Shown: positions 30,910-40,114 of the stretch, in pieces
How the letters are laid out: every line of letters starts with the position of its first letter
How positions within the stretch are numbered: the first letter of the stretch is position 1
Position numbers and translations under genes: made by a program
NCBI RefSeq assembly: GCF_047238125.1
Contig: NZ_JBDFMH010000001.1
Span: forward strand, 2,666,001-2,730,000
Source of the DNA: JBDFMH01 sp047238125
Lineage (GTDB): Bacteria > Pseudomonadota > Alphaproteobacteria > Sphingomonadales > Sphingomonadaceae
Direction: 5' to 3'
DNA: 64,000 nucleotides
The notes under the pieces: model-generated
What the model was told of the DNA's origin: nothing
The model's input: only the letters and a program-made list of their open reading frames with translations
The model's database searches: none

Positions 30910-33813
30910 GTGAGAGCCGGGGGCGAACTCGGGCGACGGGTCGAGGCGTTGGATTGGGGGGCGACGCCGCTCGGCCCGCGCGATCAATGGCCGACGGCGC
31001 TGCGCGTCGTCACCCAGATGATGCTGCGATCGCAGTTCGGGATGTTCCTGATCTGGGGGCCGCACCGGATCATGATCTACAACGATGCCTATGCCACGCT
31101 GCTGGGCAAGCGCCATCCGGCGGCGCTCGGCCAGCCGTTCGAAGCAGTCTGGCCCGAGATCCTGGCGGAGACGATGCCGCTGATCGAGGGCGTCTATGCG
31201 GGCGAGCCGAGCTTTTTCGAGCGGCTGCCGCTGCGCGTGACCCGTAACGACGTTCCGGAGGACACCAGCTTCACCTTCTCCTATTCGCCGATCGAGGATG
31301 ACGACGGATCGATCGGTGGCATGTTCTGCGCCACTTACGAAACGACCTCGATCGACCGCAGCGAGGAGGAGTTGCGCGCTACGCGCGATCGGCTGCTGCT
31401 GGCCGGCCGCGCGACCAGTGATGCGATCTGGGACTGGGATCTGCGTGCCGATCACGTCACCTGGAACGAGGCGCTGGAGGAAGCCTATGGCCACCGCCTC
31501 GACGAGATCGGCCTCGACGGGGCCTGGTGGCTGGCGCAGATTCATCCCGACGACCGCGAACGGGTCGATCACGACATTCATGCGGTGATCGACGGCGGCG
31601 GCACCAACTGGACCAGCGAATATCGCTTCCGCCGCGCCGACGGCAGCTATGCCGACGTGCTGGATCGCGGCTACATGCTGCGCGATCCCGAAGGCGAACC
31701 CGTGCGGATGATCGGAGCGATGCTCGATCTGTCGGGAACCAAGAAGGCTGAACGGGCCTTGGCGGCCAGCAATGCCGCCGTCGCCGAGAGCGAGGCCCGG
31801 CTGCAGGGGATCACCGATTCGGTCGATCAGATGATCTGGTCGACCCGGCCCGACGGCTTCCACGACTATTACAACCGGCGCTGGTACGAATTTACCGGCG
31901 TACCCTATGGATCGACGGACGGCGAGGAATGGAACGGCATGTTCCATCCCGATGACCAGGAGCGCGCCTGGGCGACCTGGCAGCATTCACTGGCGACCGG
32001 CGAGACCTATCATATCGAATATCGTCTGCGCCATCACAGCGGCCTGTATCGCTGGGTGCTGGGCCGGGCGCAGCCGGTGCGCGACGAGGCAGGTGCGATC
32101 ATGCGCTGGTTCGGCACCTGCACCGATATCGAGGAGATGGTGGCCGCCCGCGAGGAACTGGCGCGCTCGCGGATGACGCTGGAGGAGCAGGTTGCCGAGC
32201 GGACGGCCGATCTGGCACGCGCGCTGGATCAGCTGCGCCAGGAAGCCGAGCAGCGTGAGCAGGTCGAGCAGGCCCTGCGGCAAGCGCAGAAAATGGAAGC
32301 CGTCGGCCAGCTTACCGGCGGGATCGCGCATGATTTCAACAATCTGCTGACGATCATCACGGGTAATATCGATCTGGTCGGCCGCAGGCTCGGCGACGAT
32401 GCCGATCCCCGGCTGCGCCGCGCGGTGGACAATGCGTTGAAGGGTGCGGATCGCGCCGCATCGCTGACCCAGCGGCTGCTGGCCTTCTCGCGTCGCCAGC
32501 CGCTGCAGCCGAAGCCGACCGACGTCAACCGCCTGATTTCCGGCATGGCCGATCTCCTCACCCGTGCGCTGGGCGAGCTCGTCGCGCTGGAAACCGTCGC
32601 CGGGGCCGGGCTGTGGACGGTCGATGTCGATCCGCACCAGCTGGAAAGCGCGCTGGTGAACCTGTGCGTGAACGCGCGCGACGCGATGCCCCAGGGCGGC
32701 CGACTGACGATCGAGACCAGCAATGCGATGATCGACGACAATTACGCCGCCAGCCATGCGGAGATCGGCCCTGGCCGCTATGTGCTGATCAGCGTCACGG
32801 ATACCGGATCCGGCATGGATGCCGATACGATCGCGCGCGCGTTCGATCCCTTCTTCACCACCAAGGAAGTGGGCAAGGGCACAGGCCTCGGCCTCTCGAT
32901 GGTCTATGGCTTCGTCAAGCAGTCCGGCGGCCATGTGAAGCTCTATTCGGAGCCCGGACACGGCACCACGGTGCGCATCTATTTGCCGCGCCTGGCAGGC
33001 GATGCCAGCGTGATCGATGACGGCGTCGCGGCGGAAGGCGAGCGCGGCAGCCGCGACGAGACGATCCTGGTGGTGGAGGACGATGCCGAGGTACGTGCCT
33101 ATACCGTCGATACGCTGCGCGATCTGGGCTATCACGTGATCGAAGCCGCTGACGGGGCGGAAGCACTGCGGCTGCTGGCGCGCGAGGCCCGGGTCCACCT
33201 GTTGCTGACCGATGTCGTGATGCCCGGGATGACCGGCCGCGAGCTGGCCGATCGTGCCCGCACTGCCGATCCGCAGCTGCGCGTCCTGTTCACCTCGGGC
33301 TACCCGCGCAACGCCATCGTCCATGGTGGGCGGCTTGAATCGGGCGTCTCGTTCCTGGCCAAGCCGTTCAGCTATGGCGCGCTGGCGACGCGCGTGCGCG
33401 ACGTCCTGGATCGTCGCGATCTGCGCCGCGTGCTGATCGTCGATCCCGATCCGGGCGCGGCGGAGCGCACGGCCATTCAGATCGGGCGGCTCGGTTTCAC
33501 CAGCGATGTTTCCCGCAATACTGCCGAGGCGCTCGCGCGTCTGCGCGCCAGCAACGGCCGCTTCGACGCGGCGTTGATCTCGGATCATGCCGCGCTCGGC
33601 AAGGTCGAGGGGCTGGTCGCCGAACTCCACGCCATTCGGGACGATCTGCCGGTGCTGATCGCCTGCGATACGCACGGGCCAGCCCTGCGCGATCATTACC
33701 GCGGGCATCTGTGCGTCGGGGTGATCGATCGGCCGGTGCCCGACACCCTGTTGACGACTGCGCTGCTGGCGCTGTCGATACGTTGCGCGGGCGGTGACGA
33801 GAACGACGTCTAG
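30910..33813 (+). CDS. PAS-domain hybrid sensor histidine kinase/response regulator
   Basis: This 967-residue protein has an N-terminal PAS-like region, two clear PAS domains (about 165-275 and 300-410) and a coiled coil. HisKA follows with GQLTGGIAHDFNNLL (His474), then HATPase (N box LVNLCVNARDAMP, G boxes DTGSGM and GKGTGLGLS). A receiver domain has VVEDDAEV and TDVVMPGMTG (Asp768). A second receiver-like domain (from about 840) has Ser at the phospho-Asp position. No transmembrane helix is seen, so it is cytosolic. The GTG at 30910 avoids running back into tRNA-Leu. Confidence 0.88.
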   Translation: MRAGGELGRRVEALDWGATPLGPRDQWPTALRVVTQMMLRSQFGMFLIWGPHRIMIYNDAYATLLGKRHPAALGQPFEAVWPEILAETMPLIEGVYAGEPSFFERLPLRVTRNDVPEDTSFTFSYSPIEDDDGSIGGMFCATYETTSIDRSEEELRATRDRLLLAGRATSDAIWDWDLRADHVTWNEALEEAYGHRLDEIGLDGAWWLAQIHPDDRERVDHDIHAVIDGGGTNWTSEYRFRRADGSYADVLDRGYMLRDPEGEPVRMIGAMLDLSGTKKAERALAASNAAVAESEARLQGITDSVDQMIWSTRPDGFHDYYNRRWYEFTGVPYGSTDGEEWNGMFHPDDQERAWATWQHSLATGETYHIEYRLRHHSGLYRWVLGRAQPVRDEAGAIMRWFGTCTDIEEMVAAREELARSRMTLEEQVAERTADLARALDQLRQEAEQREQVEQALRQAQKMEAVGQLTGGIAHDFNNLLTIITGNIDLVGRRLGDDADPRLRRAVDNALKGADRAASLTQRLLAFSRRQPLQPKPTDVNRLISGMADLLTRALGELVALETVAGAGLWTVDVDPHQLESALVNLCVNARDAMPQGGRLTIETSNAMIDDNYAASHAEIGPGRYVLISVTDTGSGMDADTIARAFDPFFTTKEVGKGTGLGLSMVYGFVKQSGGHVKLYSEPGHGTTVRIYLPRLAGDASVIDDGVAAEGERGSRDETILVVEDDAEVRAYTVDTLRDLGYHVIEAADGAEALRLLAREARVHLLLTDVVMPGMTGRELADRARTADPQLRVLFTSGYPRNAIVHGGRLESGVSFLAKPFSYGALATRVRDVLDRRDLRRVLIVDPDPGAAERTAIQIGRLGFTSDVSRNTAEALARLRASNGRFDAALISDHAALGKVEGLVAELHAIRDDLPVLIACDTHGPALRDHYRGHLCVGVIDRPVPDTLLTTALLALSIRCAGGDENDV

Positions 33814-34988
33814 ACGGCCTCGCCCGCGGCGCGTCCGCTGGCCCAGGCCCATTGGAAATTATAGCCGCCCAGCCAGCCGGTGACGTCCACCGCTTCGCCG
33901 ATCGCATAGAGGCCGGGCACGGCGGTCGCTTCCATCGTGCGGGACGAAATACCGCGCGTATCGATCCCGCCGGCCGTGACTTCGGCCTTGGCGAATCCTT
34001 CGCTGCCATTGGGGATGAACGGCCAGCCGTTCAGCATGGCGCCCGCCGCCTGCAGCGCGCGATCGGTCAGCCCCGCCAGCGACCCACCAAGGCCGAGCCG
34101 ATCCGCCGCCAGCTGCGCCAGCCGGCCGGGCAGCCATTCGGCCAGCAGCGTGCGTGCCTCGATCCGCGGGCGGGCGCGCTTGGCGGCGTGCAGCAGCGCG
34201 GGCGCGTCGCCACTTGGCAGCATGTCGATCAGGATCGGCTGGCCATGACGCCAATAGCTGCTGGCCTGCAGGATCGCCGGGCCGGACAGGCCGCGATGCG
34301 TGAACAGGCTGGCCTCCCGGAAGCGCGTCTTGCCGGCCGATACGATCGAATCGAAGGCGACGCCGGCCAGATCGCGGAATGCCAGCCCGTCATGGCCCAG
34401 CGTCAACGGCACCAGCGCAGGCCGCGGCTCGACCACTTTCAGCCCGAACCGCCGTGCCAGATCATAGGCGAAGCCGGTCGCGCCCATCTTCGGGATCGAT
34501 GGCCCGCCGGTCGCGATCACCAGCGCCGCCGCGGAAAAGTCGTGCCCGCCGCTCCGCACCCGGAACAGCGTGTCACGATCGACCGCGTCGATCGGCGTGG
34601 CGCAGCGAAGTTCGACCGCACCCTTCTCGCATTCATCGACCAGCATCGCCACGATCTGTCGCGCCGATCCGTCGCAGAACAGCTGGCCGAGCGTCTTTTC
34701 ATGCCAGGCGATCCCATGCGCCTCGACCAGCGCCAGGAAGTCGGCGGGCGTGTAGCGGTCCAGCGCCGATTTCGCGAAATGGGGGTTGGCCGAGATGAAT
34801 CGATCGGGTGCCGTGCCGATATTCGTGAAATTGCAGCGGCCCCCGCCCGAGATCAGGATTTTCTTGCCGGGCCTGTCGGCATGGTCCAGCAGCAGCACGC
34901 GGCGCCCGCGCTGGCCCGCGGTCGCGGCGCACATCAGGCCCGCGGCACCCGCTCCCAGAACGATGACGTCATGCGTGGCGGCCGTCAC
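33810..34988 (-). CDS. HI0933/YhiN-family FAD-dependent oxidoreductase
   Basis: This 392-residue flavoprotein has the Rossmann loop VIVLGAGAAGLMCA at the N-terminus, GRCNFTN, VIATGGPSIPKMGATGFAY and the C-terminal GLYAIGEAVDVTGWLGGYNFQWAWASG. These are hallmarks of the HI0933 (BaiN-like) family, whose physiological reaction is unclear. The GTG at 34988 overlaps the upstream flavoprotein stop (GTGA). The end overlaps the convergent kinase stop: the palindrome TCTAGA supplies TAG on both strands. Confidence 0.88.
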   Translation of the reverse strand: MTAATHDVIVLGAGAAGLMCAATAGQRGRRVLLLDHADRPGKKILISGGGRCNFTNIGTAPDRFISANPHFAKSALDRYTPADFLALVEAHGIAWHEKTLGQLFCDGSARQIVAMLVDECEKGAVELRCATPIDAVDRDTLFRVRSGGHDFSAAALVIATGGPSIPKMGATGFAYDLARRFGLKVVEPRPALVPLTLGHDGLAFRDLAGVAFDSIVSAGKTRFREASLFTHRGLSGPAILQASSYWRHGQPILIDMLPSGDAPALLHAAKRARPRIEARTLLAEWLPGRLAQLAADRLGLGGSLAGLTDRALQAAGAMLNGWPFIPNGSEGFAKAEVTAGGIDTRGISSRTMEATAVPGLYAIGEAVDVTGWLGGYNFQWAWASGRAAGEAV

Positions 34989-36328
34989 AGGCCCTCGCCA
35001 CCCACCCAATGCGCGTTGGAAAGCTTACGGGCGAGCGTCCAGGTCTGCACCCGGATGTCGGGCACTGCCACGATCTCCCAGAATGCGCCCCGCGTCATCG
35101 GCCCCAGCGCGAACAGCCGATCGGATGCGGTGCCGTCGCTGCCGATCAGCCGCGCCTGCATGTCAACGTCCAGCCCCAGCCTGAACCGGTCGGGCCGGAT
35201 CAGGCCGCGCGTCGCCAGCCGGGTCAGCAGCGGCTCCTCGCTGCGCGCAAGATCGCCCTGCGGCCCGGAACAGTTCACGATCCGCCGTACGTCCATCGTC
35301 TCGATCGCATCACCGCCGCGCGGCCGCCACGTCACCCGCGCGCCGCGCCCCTGGGGCTCGGCCGCCAGCAGCGTGCCGGCGACCACATCGAGCCGCCCGC
35401 CTGCCCGGAGCGCCGAGATTCGCGCATCGACGATCGGGGCCAGCCGGTGCCGATGCACATCCCACCAAGGGCGCAGATGGCGCAGGAAGCGGGCCCGTTC
35501 GGCAGGCTCGGCCGCCAGCCACATGTCCTGGGTGTAGGGCCGCAGCTCGTCCACTGCACTGCGCCAGCCGATCAGCCGCGCCCGCGCCCGTACCGCGCGC
35601 AGCAGCGCGGTCGCGGTCAGCGGTGGTCGCTCGCTCAACCCGCGCGGCGCGGCCTGGCCATGGGCGCGCGGCACCAGACCGCGTCGCGACATCGCGATCA
35701 TCTGCCCGCCGAAGCCGTTCGCCTCCAGCAGCAGCGCGACATCGATCATCGTCAATCCGGTGCCGATCGCCAGCACCCGATCGCCATCCTCCAGCCCTGC
35801 GGTGATGTCTGCGCGCCACGGATCCGGGGCATAGACGTCCGCCCCCAGCCGCGCGGCGGCGATTCCGGCCGGCTCGTGCGGGCGCAGATTGCCCATCGCC
35901 AGCACTGCGGCATCGGCAGTGATCGTGCTGCCATCGTCGAGGGCCAGCGCCACGCCATCCGCGCACTGCTCGACATCGATCACGTCACCCTGCACGATCC
36001 GCAGCCGATCGGGATCGCGTGCGACCGTCTCGGCCAGCAGCGCCGCCAGATAGTCGCCATAGACCAGCCGGGGTACGAAGCCGTCCGCATCGAGCCCCTG
36101 CTTGGCCAGCCACATCCGGAAATGATCGGGCTGGTCGGGCAGCGCGCTCATCCGATCAGCGCGCACGTTCAGCAGATGATCGGGGTGCGCGGCCGAATAG
36201 GCCACGCCGCGCGCCACCGCGCCGCGCCGTTCGATCAGCGTTGCGCGCGGGCCATCGTGGCGCAGCAGGTTGATGGCCTGCAGTGCGCCGGAAAAGCCGG
36301 CTCCGATGATGGCGACGTGGCGGATCAT
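34985..36328 (-). CDS. FAD/NAD(P)-binding protein (COG4529-like)
   Basis: This 447-residue protein has HVAIIGAGFSGALQAINLL at the N-terminus, GVAYSAAHPDHLLNVRADRMSALP and VLAMGNLRPHEP. A second dinucleotide loop, VLAIGTGLTMIDVAL, lies mid-protein. This is the layout of the FAD-NAD(P)-binding family (PF13454-like, hydroxyacylglutathione/HCR-like names in databases). The reaction is unknown. It overlaps the HI0933-type gene by 4 bases, so the two flavoproteins are co-translated, and it lies next to the DUF6356 gene. Confidence 0.85.
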   Translation of the reverse strand: MIRHVAIIGAGFSGALQAINLLRHDGPRATLIERRGAVARGVAYSAAHPDHLLNVRADRMSALPDQPDHFRMWLAKQGLDADGFVPRLVYGDYLAALLAETVARDPDRLRIVQGDVIDVEQCADGVALALDDGSTITADAAVLAMGNLRPHEPAGIAAARLGADVYAPDPWRADITAGLEDGDRVLAIGTGLTMIDVALLLEANGFGGQMIAMSRRGLVPRAHGQAAPRGLSERPPLTATALLRAVRARARLIGWRSAVDELRPYTQDMWLAAEPAERARFLRHLRPWWDVHRHRLAPIVDARISALRAGGRLDVVAGTLLAAEPQGRGARVTWRPRGGDAIETMDVRRIVNCSGPQGDLARSEEPLLTRLATRGLIRPDRFRLGLDVDMQARLIGSDGTASDRLFALGPMTRGAFWEIVAVPDIRVQTWTLARKLSNAHWVGGEGL

Positions 36329-36364
36329 CGCCTGTGTCTAGGGATAGAGGTCAGTCAGCGCGCC

Positions 36365-36622
36365 CTAGATTTCATATTCGATCTGCCAGCTCGGCTCCTG
36401 CCAGCCGGCGCGCAGGCTCGGCTGGCGCGCGGCCATGATGCCGTGCAGTCGCTTGACCGCGCGGCTCGCGGTGTGGGGGAATAGCGCGGGGACGAAGGCG
36501 TGAACGATGCAGGCCAGCCCGCCGCCGATCATGATCGCACCGAACCGACCCGCCGTCACGAAATGCTCGACAAAGCTTTCGCCGATGCTGCGCGGATGGG
36601 AAAGGAACAATCTGTCGAACAT
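36365..36622 (-). CDS. DUF6356 family small membrane protein
   Basis: This 85-residue protein has MFDRLFLSHPRSIGESFVEH, one hydrophobic segment (about 29-47) and an SRAVKRLHGIM helix. It resembles the DUF6356 family of sphingomonads; function unknown. The longer frame upstream would overlap the divergent polyketide synthase start, so the ATG at 36622 with an upstream GGAG was chosen. It may be transcribed with the two flavoprotein genes, 36 bases away. Confidence 0.72.
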   Translation of the reverse strand: MFDRLFLSHPRSIGESFVEHFVTAGRFGAIMIGGGLACIVHAFVPALFPHTASRAVKRLHGIMAARQPSLRAGWQEPSWQIEYEI

Positions 36623-36703
36623 CACGCGCGTCTCCAAGGCGATCGCCCGCCATGATAGCGGCAAAAGTCGCGCAAGACGACCGCCGATCCCGAATGGCTC
36701 GAC

Positions 36704-37837
36704 TTGGACGCCGGGACGTTCGACAAGGAGAGTTGTCCGCCTGCCGCGGATGTCGGGAAAGGTCGCACTCTGGTCAACGCCCATATCGAAGCGATCGGCT
36801 GCGCGGTCCCGACTCACGATATCCATGCCGCCTTCATCGCCTGGGCCACGGATCGGCTTGCTGATCCGCGCGAACGGGCGCTGTTCGCACGGATGGCAAG
36901 CCGATCCGGCATCGCGCATCGCTGGTCGGTCCTGCCGCCGACCGCCGCGGGTGGCTCACCGGTCGCGGACGGCGGCTTCTACGCGGTCGATCCCCTGCCA
37001 GGCACCGCCGCGCGGATGGCACTCTATGCGCGCCACGCGCCGCCGCTGGCGCTCGCCGCCGTCGCGGATCTGGCGCGGCAGGTCGATTGCGATGCAATCA
37101 GCCATCTGGTCGTCGCCAGTTGCACCGGCTTCATTGCGCCCGGGCTCGATCAGGTGATCGCCGCCGCGCTCGGGCTGGGCGGATCGGTGGAACGCACGCT
37201 GATCGGTTTCATGGGTTGCTATGCGGCGGTCGCGGCGCTGCGCACCGCGCGCCACATCGTGCGGTCCGATCCGCAGGCCCGCGTGCTGGTCGTCACGGTC
37301 GAGCTTTCGACCCTGCATCTCCAGCCGGACGACCAGACCGAACCGTTGCTGGCGATGCTGCAGTTCGGCGACGGCGCGGCGGCGGCACTGGTCACTGCCG
37401 AGCCGCGTGGCTTTGCGATCCAGCGGCCGTTCGCGGCGACGCTACCCGATTCGGCACCGCTGATCCGTTGGGCGATCGGCGATACCGGCTTTGCGATGCA
37501 CTTGTCGGGCGAGGTGCCGGGACGGATCGGGCAGGCGCTCGCGGATGCCGGGCTGCGCCATACCCTGTTGCCGGCGGACCTGCCCGCCCCCGATGCCTGG
37601 GCGGTGCATGCTGGCGGCCGATCGATCCTCGATGCAGTGGCATCAGCGCTGGCGCTCGACCCATCCGCGCTGGCCGCATCGCGCGGCGTGCTCGATCGGT
37701 TCGGAAATATGTCGTCTGCGACGCTGATGTTCGTGCTGGCCGATCTGCTGGCCCAGCCCGATGCCCGCCATGGCCTGGCCCTGGCCTTTGGTCCGGGGCT
37801 CGCCGCCGAAGGCTTCCGGTTCGAGCGCGCCGGATGA
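36704..37837 (+). CDS. Type III polyketide synthase (chalcone/stilbene synthase family)
   Basis: This protein of up to 377 residues has the thiolase-fold triad: Cys140 in VASCTGFIAPGLD, His302 in WAVHAGGRSILDAV and Asn335 in DRFGNMSSAT. It condenses malonyl-CoA on an acyl-CoA starter to make pyrones or resorcinols; bacterial enzymes of this type often use fatty acyl starters. The start is uncertain: TTG at 36704 is the only clear candidate, without a good ribosome-binding site, and the conserved part begins near residue 24. A methyltransferase and flavoprotein follow in overlapping frames. Confidence 0.9.
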   Translation: MDAGTFDKESCPPAADVGKGRTLVNAHIEAIGCAVPTHDIHAAFIAWATDRLADPRERALFARMASRSGIAHRWSVLPPTAAGGSPVADGGFYAVDPLPGTAARMALYARHAPPLALAAVADLARQVDCDAISHLVVASCTGFIAPGLDQVIAAALGLGGSVERTLIGFMGCYAAVAALRTARHIVRSDPQARVLVVTVELSTLHLQPDDQTEPLLAMLQFGDGAAAALVTAEPRGFAIQRPFAATLPDSAPLIRWAIGDTGFAMHLSGEVPGRIGQALADAGLRHTLLPADLPAPDAWAVHAGGRSILDAVASALALDPSALAASRGVLDRFGNMSSATLMFVLADLLAQPDARHGLALAFGPGLAAEGFRFERAG

Positions 37838-38523
37838 GCCTTGCGGTCCGCGATCGTCGTCCCGAACAGATGGACGCGCCCGATCTGCCGGCCGATGTCT
37901 ATGCCGCGGTGCTGACCGATCTCGCCAAGGTCAACCGTCTGACCCTGTCCGCCCGCCCCACGCTGGCCTTCCTGAAGCGAGCGCTGGCCGGGCGGGCGAC
38001 TGCGCGGATCCTGGATGTCGGCTTCGGCGATGGCGATATGCTGCGCACGATCGCACGCTGGGGCCGCAGCCGTGGACTGGCGCTCGAACTGGTCGGCATC
38101 GACCTCAATCCGGGCAGCGCCGCCGTTGCCGCGGCCGCGACGCCGCCCGACCTGGCGATCGACTGGCGCACCGGCGATTGCGCCGCGCTGGCGGGCGAAG
38201 GCTGGGACGTGGTGCTCTCCAGCTTCGTCGCTCATCATATGAGCGATGCTGAGCTCAATGCCTTCCTGCGCTTCATGGAAAACGAATCGGCGATCGGCTG
38301 GCTGGTCAACGATCTTCACCGGCACTGGTTCGCCCATGCCGGCTACCCGCTGCTGGCGCGGCTGATGCGCTGGCACCGGATCGTGCGGGAAGACGGCACG
38401 CTGTCGATCGCGCGCAGCTTCCGGCGCGAGGACTGGGTGGCGATCCTTGCGCGGGCCGGCATCACACAGGCGCGGATCGTGCGCCGCTTCCCGTTCCGGC
38501 TGTGCGTCGAACGGCTGCGCTGA
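37834..38523 (+). CDS. Class I SAM-dependent methyltransferase of the polyketide cluster
   Basis: This 229-residue protein has the SAM loop ILDVGFGDGDML (59-70), LVGIDLNPGSAAV and the post-motif SSFVAHHMSD. It likely methylates the product of the preceding type III polyketide synthase; the target atom is not readable. The ATG at 37834 overlaps the synthase stop (ATGA) and the gene's last 22 bases overlap the flavoprotein start, so the three genes are tightly coupled. Confidence 0.86.
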   Translation: MSLAVRDRRPEQMDAPDLPADVYAAVLTDLAKVNRLTLSARPTLAFLKRALAGRATARILDVGFGDGDMLRTIARWGRSRGLALELVGIDLNPGSAAVAAAATPPDLAIDWRTGDCAALAGEGWDVVLSSFVAHHMSDAELNAFLRFMENESAIGWLVNDLHRHWFAHAGYPLLARLMRWHRIVREDGTLSIARSFRREDWVAILARAGITQARIVRRFPFRLCVERLR

Positions 38524-39614
38524 TCGTCGGCGGCGGGCCGGCGGGGGCGGCGGCGGCGATCGGCCTGGCGCAGGGCGGGTTGCAACCGCTGCTGCTCGAG
38601 CGATCGTCGGCGGCGCACGATGTGGTGTGCGGGGGGTTCCTGGGCTGGGATGGGCTCGCGGCGCTCGAATCGCTGGGGCTGGACCCGATGGCCCTGGGCG
38701 CGCGACCGATCGGCCATGTCCGCCTCGCCGCCGGTAACCGTGTCGTCGAGACCGATCTGCCGTTCCGTGCTGCCGGCCTGTCGCGCAGCCGGCTCGATGT
38801 GGCGCTGCTGGATCGTGCGATCGCGCTCGGCGTCCGGGTCGAACGCGGCGTCGCAGTCCGATCGGTCGATACGATGGCGGGCTCTGCCGCGCTTGCCGAT
38901 GGTGGCAGCATCGCGGCCGATGCTCTGCTGATCGCCACTGGCAAGCATGAGTTGCGCGGGGCCACGCGGCAGACGGGCCACTGGCCGACCGCGATCGGCC
39001 TGCGCACCGCGCTCGATCCGACACCGGCGTTGGCCGCCGCGCTCGACGGCTATGTCGAGCTGCATCTGTTCGACGAAGGCTATGCCGGGCTGCTGCTGCA
39101 GGAAGATGGCGACGTCAATCTCTGCCTGTCGATCGGCAAGGCGCGGCTGGCGAAGGCGCGCGGCGATCCGGCGTCGCTGATCGCGGCGCTGGCCGGAGAT
39201 TGCCCGCTACTCGGCGAGCGCATCGCCGCGGCGCGGTCGATCAGTCCCTGGGCCAGTATCGCCGGCGTCCCCTATGGCTGGCGCGCGCGCACCGCGCCCG
39301 ATCCGGCTTATCGGCTGGGGGACCAGGCCGCGGTCATCGCCTCCCTGGCCGGCGACGGTGTCGCGATCGCGCTGGCGAGCGGCATCGCAGCGGCACAGGC
39401 CGTGCTGCGGGGCGAGCCCGCGGCCCGGTTCCAGCCGGCTTTCGCCGTCACCGCGCAGACCCCGCTGCGGGTGGCTGGCGCTGCCCGGCGGATGGCTGAA
39501 TCATCCACGCTGCGGGGTCCGGCGCTGGCGCTGGTAGCCGCCTTTCCCGGTCTGGCACGATTGGCGGCCAGATCCAGCCGGATCGGCGGCCATTCACCGG
39601 CCGGAGGGCATTGA
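38502..39614 (+). CDS. FAD-dependent oxidoreductase of the polyketide cluster
   Basis: This 370-residue flavoprotein has ALIVGGGPAGAAAAIGLA at residues 6-23, CGGFLGWDGL and LGDQAAVIASLAGDGVAIALASG near the C-terminus. It resembles geranylgeranyl reductase/aromatic hydroxylase-type enzymes. Next to a type III synthase it could hydroxylate a resorcinol to a hydroquinone or quinone, as proposed for SrsC in Streptomyces. The GTG at 38502 lies inside the methyltransferase 3' end (22-base overlap). The msrB gene 30 bases downstream is probably unrelated. Confidence 0.84.
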   Translation: MRRTAALIVGGGPAGAAAAIGLAQGGLQPLLLERSSAAHDVVCGGFLGWDGLAALESLGLDPMALGARPIGHVRLAAGNRVVETDLPFRAAGLSRSRLDVALLDRAIALGVRVERGVAVRSVDTMAGSAALADGGSIAADALLIATGKHELRGATRQTGHWPTAIGLRTALDPTPALAAALDGYVELHLFDEGYAGLLLQEDGDVNLCLSIGKARLAKARGDPASLIAALAGDCPLLGERIAAARSISPWASIAGVPYGWRARTAPDPAYRLGDQAAVIASLAGDGVAIALASGIAAAQAVLRGEPAARFQPAFAVTAQTPLRVAGAARRMAESSTLRGPALALVAAFPGLARLAARSSRIGGHSPAGGH

Positions 39615-39644
39615 CTCACGGCCGCCGCACCCCAGATTCACGAT

Positions 39645-40049
39645 ATGGACCGACTCGATCTTTCCGAACAGGAATGGCGCAAGCGCCTTTCCCCCGAACA
39701 ATATCATGTGCTGCGCGAAGCGGGCACTGAACGCGCGTTCAGCGGCCACTGGAATGACAACAAGGTGCCCGGCGAATATCGCTGTGCTGCCTGTGGCAAC
39801 CTGCTGTTCAAGAGCGACCGGAAATATGATTCGGGCAGCGGCTGGCCAAGCTTCACGGCACCGGTCGAGCCGGGCGCCGTTACCGAGCATACCGATATCA
39901 GCCATGGGATGCGCCGGGTCGAGGTGCGCTGCGCCAAGTGCGACGGCCATCTGGGCCATGTCTTTCCCGATGGCCCGCCGCAGGATGGCGGCCTGCGCTA
40001 TTGCATGAACAGCGTATCGCTGGACTTCAAGGCGAAGCCGGCGGCGTGA
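39645..40049 (+). CDS. msrB: Peptide-methionine (R)-S-oxide reductase MsrB
   Basis: This 134-residue repair enzyme reduces methionine-R-sulfoxide in proteins. It has both zinc CxxC pairs (CAAC, Cys47/50; CAKC, Cys96/99), SGSGWPSF and the catalytic Cys120 in GLRYCMNSVSL. No signal peptide is present, so it acts in the cytoplasm. Length is that of a stand-alone MsrB. Confidence 0.96.
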   Translation: MDRLDLSEQEWRKRLSPEQYHVLREAGTERAFSGHWNDNKVPGEYRCAACGNLLFKSDRKYDSGSGWPSFTAPVEPGAVTEHTDISHGMRRVEVRCAKCDGHLGHVFPDGPPQDGGLRYCMNSVSLDFKAKPAA

Positions 40050-40114
40050 CGCCAATCGCTCGTGGCGGCGCGCTTGCCGCCCGGGCGGGGCTCGCGTAAG
40101 TCCGCAGCCCTGCA

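Noticed and set aside
31987..33852. A 621-codon minus-strand frame opposite the sensor kinase
   Set aside because: It mirrors the kinase codons, with a low-complexity composition, and matches no family.
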